Source: Sabulicella rubraurantiaca
GTDB lineage: Bacteria > Pseudomonadota > Alphaproteobacteria > Acetobacterales > Acetobacteraceae
Reading direction: 5' to 3'
Assembly: GCF_017355885.1 (NCBI RefSeq)
Contig: NZ_JAFEUU010000005.1
Location: 62,001-126,000, forward strand
DNA length: 64,000 nucleotides
Positions 62,501 to 64,000 of the stretch are shown piece by piece (the first letter of the stretch is position 1; each line of letters begins with the position of its first letter). Both the position numbers and the translations under genes were made by a program. Under the pieces are notes generated by a model. It saw only the letters and a list, made by a program, of their open reading frames with translations, had not been told where the DNA came from and did not search any database.

Positions 62501-63991
62501 CCAAATGACCCGGAAATCCAAGTACTCCTCGTCCAGCACGCCGCCCTTGTTGGTCACGTTGAATTTGCCGCGATTGGGATCAAGCAAAGTGATAATGGTC
62601 ACAGGAAGAAGCTGGATCGCGATGGATGTTTCATAGATTTCTGACCAGAAGGAGTGACGATTGCCCCCGCTGAGCCGTGCCGAGGTCGCAACGGCGTGGA
62701 ACAGATGCCCCCCCGCATAGGCTAGGATCGCCAGCGGCGAAGCGGCGATGACCGACTGCCCAAAGAACAGGAAGGCGAGCGGCGAGGTGAGGAAGACGAG
62801 CCGCGGCAGTGCGAACAAATAAGAGAAGGAGGCGGTGAAGTAGCAGAGCCGCTGTGTCAGGGTCAGTGTGCGAGCGAAAAGTGTGTTCTCCCGCCGCAAG
62901 ACCTGGATCATGCCGCGCGCCCAGCGCATGCGCTGGCCAATGTGGATCGCCAGTCTCTCCGTCGCGAGGCCGGAGGCGAGCGGCACCCGCAGATAGGCGG
63001 TGTGCCACCCCTTGGACTGCATTCGGAAGGAGCAGTGGCAATCCTCCGTCACCGTCTCTTGCGGGACGCCACCTACCTCCTCTAGCGCCTCGCGCCGGAT
63101 CACGGCGCAGGAGCCGCAGAAGAAGGCGGCATTCCAGGTGTCGTTTCCGTCCTGGATCAATCCGTAGAAGAGAAGTCCCTCGTTTGGCACAGGGCGCCCG
63201 CGTGCGAGGTTGCGCTCGAACGGATCGGGCGAGTGGAAGTAGTGCGGCGTCTGCACCATGGCGATGCGGGAATCGCGCTCGAGCCAGCCCAGCGTCATCT
63301 GCAGGAAGGCGCGGGTGGGGGCGTGGTCGCAGTCGAAGATGACGATGTACTTGCCGTCCGTGTGGCGCATCGCGTGGTTAAGGTTGCCCGCCTTCGCGCC
63401 CTTGTTGTCCGGCCTGATGATGTAGCCGCAGCCTGCCTCCTCCGCGAAGACCCGGAACTCGGGGCGGCGCCCGTCATCCAAGATCCAGACATTCAGCTTG
63501 TCCTGTGGGTAGTCCATCTGCATGCAGGCCAGCACAGTCGGCCGCACGATCTCCAGATCCTCGTTGTAGGTGGGGACATAGACATCCACCGTCGGCCACT
63601 CATCAGGGTTGGGCGACAGCGGCACGGGCTTGCGGCCGAGCGGCCATGCGCCCTGGAAATACGAAAGGAACAGGAGGATCGCGGCATAAAGCTCGGCGCA
63701 GACCAGCCCGGTGCCGAGCAGGGTCTGCCAGAACCCTTCGAATTCCAGCGTGTCGGTCGCGCGCCAGAACAGATAGCGAAGCGTTATCATGCCCGAGAGA
63801 GCGACCAGCACCAGCGAAGCGGCCCGGGACTTGAAGCGATTCACCACCAGGAACACGGCGATGCCGAGCAGGGTCAGCAGCCCCTGCTGCGCCGCGTCCA
63901 GCGGCAAGGTGATGACGGAAAAGGCGAGCAGCAGCCCTGCTGCGACCGAGGCCCCCCGCAGGATCCGGCCGTGCGCCGCACGGATCCTCAT
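59525..63991 (-). CDS. cellulose synthase catalytic and c-di-GMP-binding subunits, BcsA-BcsB fusion (AcsAB type)
   Basis: This 1488-residue fusion begins with BcsA. Four N-terminal helices lead into the GT2 domain with DDG (172-174, LDDGRR), DCD (220-222), TED (315-317) and QRMRW (353-357), then more helices. A PilZ domain follows with RQRAR (558-562) and DISLSG (585-590), the c-di-GMP contacts. From about residue 700 a linker and signal-like segment (TIATLALVLAGIAPAL) lead into BcsB, with two carbohydrate-binding/flavodoxin-like modules and a C-terminal membrane anchor (LAIALVAAAFLLGLPWYW). Such fusions occur in Komagataeibacter (AcsAB). The ATG at 63991 lies 9 bases from the window edge, so the true start could be further upstream. 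Confidence 0.93.
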   Translation of the reverse strand: MRIRAAHGRILRGASVAAGLLLAFSVITLPLDAAQQGLLTLLGIAVFLVVNRFKSRAASLVLVALSGMITLRYLFWRATDTLEFEGFWQTLLGTGLVCAELYAAILLFLSYFQGAWPLGRKPVPLSPNPDEWPTVDVYVPTYNEDLEIVRPTVLACMQMDYPQDKLNVWILDDGRRPEFRVFAEEAGCGYIIRPDNKGAKAGNLNHAMRHTDGKYIVIFDCDHAPTRAFLQMTLGWLERDSRIAMVQTPHYFHSPDPFERNLARGRPVPNEGLLFYGLIQDGNDTWNAAFFCGSCAVIRREALEEVGGVPQETVTEDCHCSFRMQSKGWHTAYLRVPLASGLATERLAIHIGQRMRWARGMIQVLRRENTLFARTLTLTQRLCYFTASFSYLFALPRLVFLTSPLAFLFFGQSVIAASPLAILAYAGGHLFHAVATSARLSGGNRHSFWSEIYETSIAIQLLPVTIITLLDPNRGKFNVTNKGGVLDEEYLDFRVIWPSLTLFFLVFTGFCVGVAGSMTSTVGTLEFHAYLLNTIWAGMCLVPLSASIAVGREREQSRQRARAPVQIPSVLRMPDGTEAVGQSSDISLSGARLKIDRPPGGEECDITRVSFHAGGEWVTVPARIVAWQEGVATLHFTPSSLADEAAIVRVFFGRPDAWLNWDKWPADRPLHALGTVVRATADAVFRRYRFAISKAPKNAQSGPTPAKTARVSDVVRPRRAGATTIATLALVLAGIAPALSQVRLPPAPMPAELPPALAPLPAPSPAPLALPAASGREIRLTLRELGQQGPMQLRGTADLQGVLFGIRADEVVTEGRLSLSGAASPSLLPSLSQLAITLNEQPVGQITPDPTRPAFGPLEFPLDPVAFTELNRLNFRFSGRYAVECNDPLSGLLWATVSERSTVTLRVERLPPQRDLARLPEPLFDPRDLRSALRLPVVLAESAGPQALRAAAIATSWFAVQAGYRGARFPVERAIPMRGNAILFAVGAEAWPELSLPRLEGPTLAVVVNPNDPFGSLLVVAGRSEAEAAQAAIGLAVARPGLSGPLATLGDVRPAPRRPYDAPLWLPPDRAVSVGELLPAEHLQAAGYQPGPIRVPLRTAPDLYTWRNRGIPVDLAWRAPPGPVIDTGSSRFDVLVSSNYLRSFPLGEPERSAWWAWLMRQVGANADVRRGRVDIPTYSLLGREDLELRFDMRPMNRGDCVAVPGDIRAALDPTSRVDLSAAYRYARLPNLGFFASAGFPFTRMADLSETTAILPDRPNAVEIGAFLDLVGGLAAHVGMAATGLQVAGPGGVQAAAGRDLLVFGTLGRQPALATLLVDTPMQMQGDRLSVALPPMLQDVRALLFDAPSRAERDRATAHLASVGEGMGALIGARSPLSASRSVVAVTGATPAAMGEVVSALLDPARVAQIQGDLTVLSGTGIAAFRTGATYGVGDLPWWLVPQAWMQGRFERLAIALVAAAFLLGLPWYWIMRRKAASRLRARTPKEPR

Positions 63992-64000
63992 TCCGCGAGG

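Overview
The window is GC-rich (roughly 70%) alphaproteobacterial chromosome. The gene content points to the Acetobacteraceae, most likely a Roseomonas-like soil or water organism. The evidence is a TrcR/DUF1013 regulator, DUF3126, DUF1192 and DUF3297 proteins, two YdcH proteins, three-gene pntAA-pntAB-pntB, COQ9 next to def, a BcsA-BcsB fusion of the Komagataeibacter AcsAB type, and five Bug/TctC-type extracytoplasmic receptors. This placement is an inference from family content; there is no rRNA or other phylogenetic marker run. I found no rRNA, tRNA, CRISPR array, insertion sequence or phage gene. The tRNA search was by eye and is not decisive.

Layout. 1-5342: end of a GH15 glucanase/trehalase-like gene overlapping otsA (trehalose), a secreted alpha/beta hydrolase on the other strand, a two-subunit ThDP decarboxylase and a Bug receptor. 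5391-9439: a membrane HWE-type histidine kinase faces away from a translationally coupled histidine kinase / double-domain KaiC / response regulator trio. 9440-10058 has no protein gene I can support, but holds paired palindromes and a strong candidate small RNA on the minus strand. 10059-12567: lysR-trxB divergent from lrp, with a palindrome on the lrp -10 box. 12832-13437: an orphan PEP-CTERM surface protein. 13745-21228: a minus-strand run carA, SDR, small membrane protein, carB, greA, ilvA-like. CarA carries an extra N-terminal helix-turn-helix domain, and its promoter contains matching palindromes. 21320-25814: yqeY, DUF3126, dnaG, rpoD.

25814-45382 is core housekeeping: GNAT, dsbD, two OmpA proteins with near-identical 3' ends in inverted orientation 10 kb apart, acyl-CoA ligase, pepF, an ABC1 kinase, transhydrogenase, rpsU, def-coq9, purEK, small DUF proteins, trcR, an Hsp20 gene with a ROSE-like RNA hairpin, and rpmE.

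45537-55836 is a catabolic accessory region: a biotin-dependent acyl-CoA carboxylase operon (carrier, biotin carboxylase, carboxyltransferase) ending in two Bug receptors. It is divergent from a third receptor and a ModE-like regulator across a perfect 20-bp palindrome. A fourth receptor and two enolase-superfamily sugar-acid/mandelate-type enzymes follow. 55860-63991 is a cellulose synthesis pair, bcsC and a bcsA-bcsB fusion, running to the window edge.

How the parts fit: the receptors, carboxylase, ThDP enzyme and enolase-family enzymes suggest scavenging of organic acids. The kinases, KaiC module, trehalose genes, Hsp20 and cellulose genes suggest stress and surface-life responses. The RNA-level and operator-level elements (9.9 kb sRNA, carA palindromes, pntA leader hairpin, Hsp20 thermometer, 51.0 kb palindrome) are the most testable new observations.
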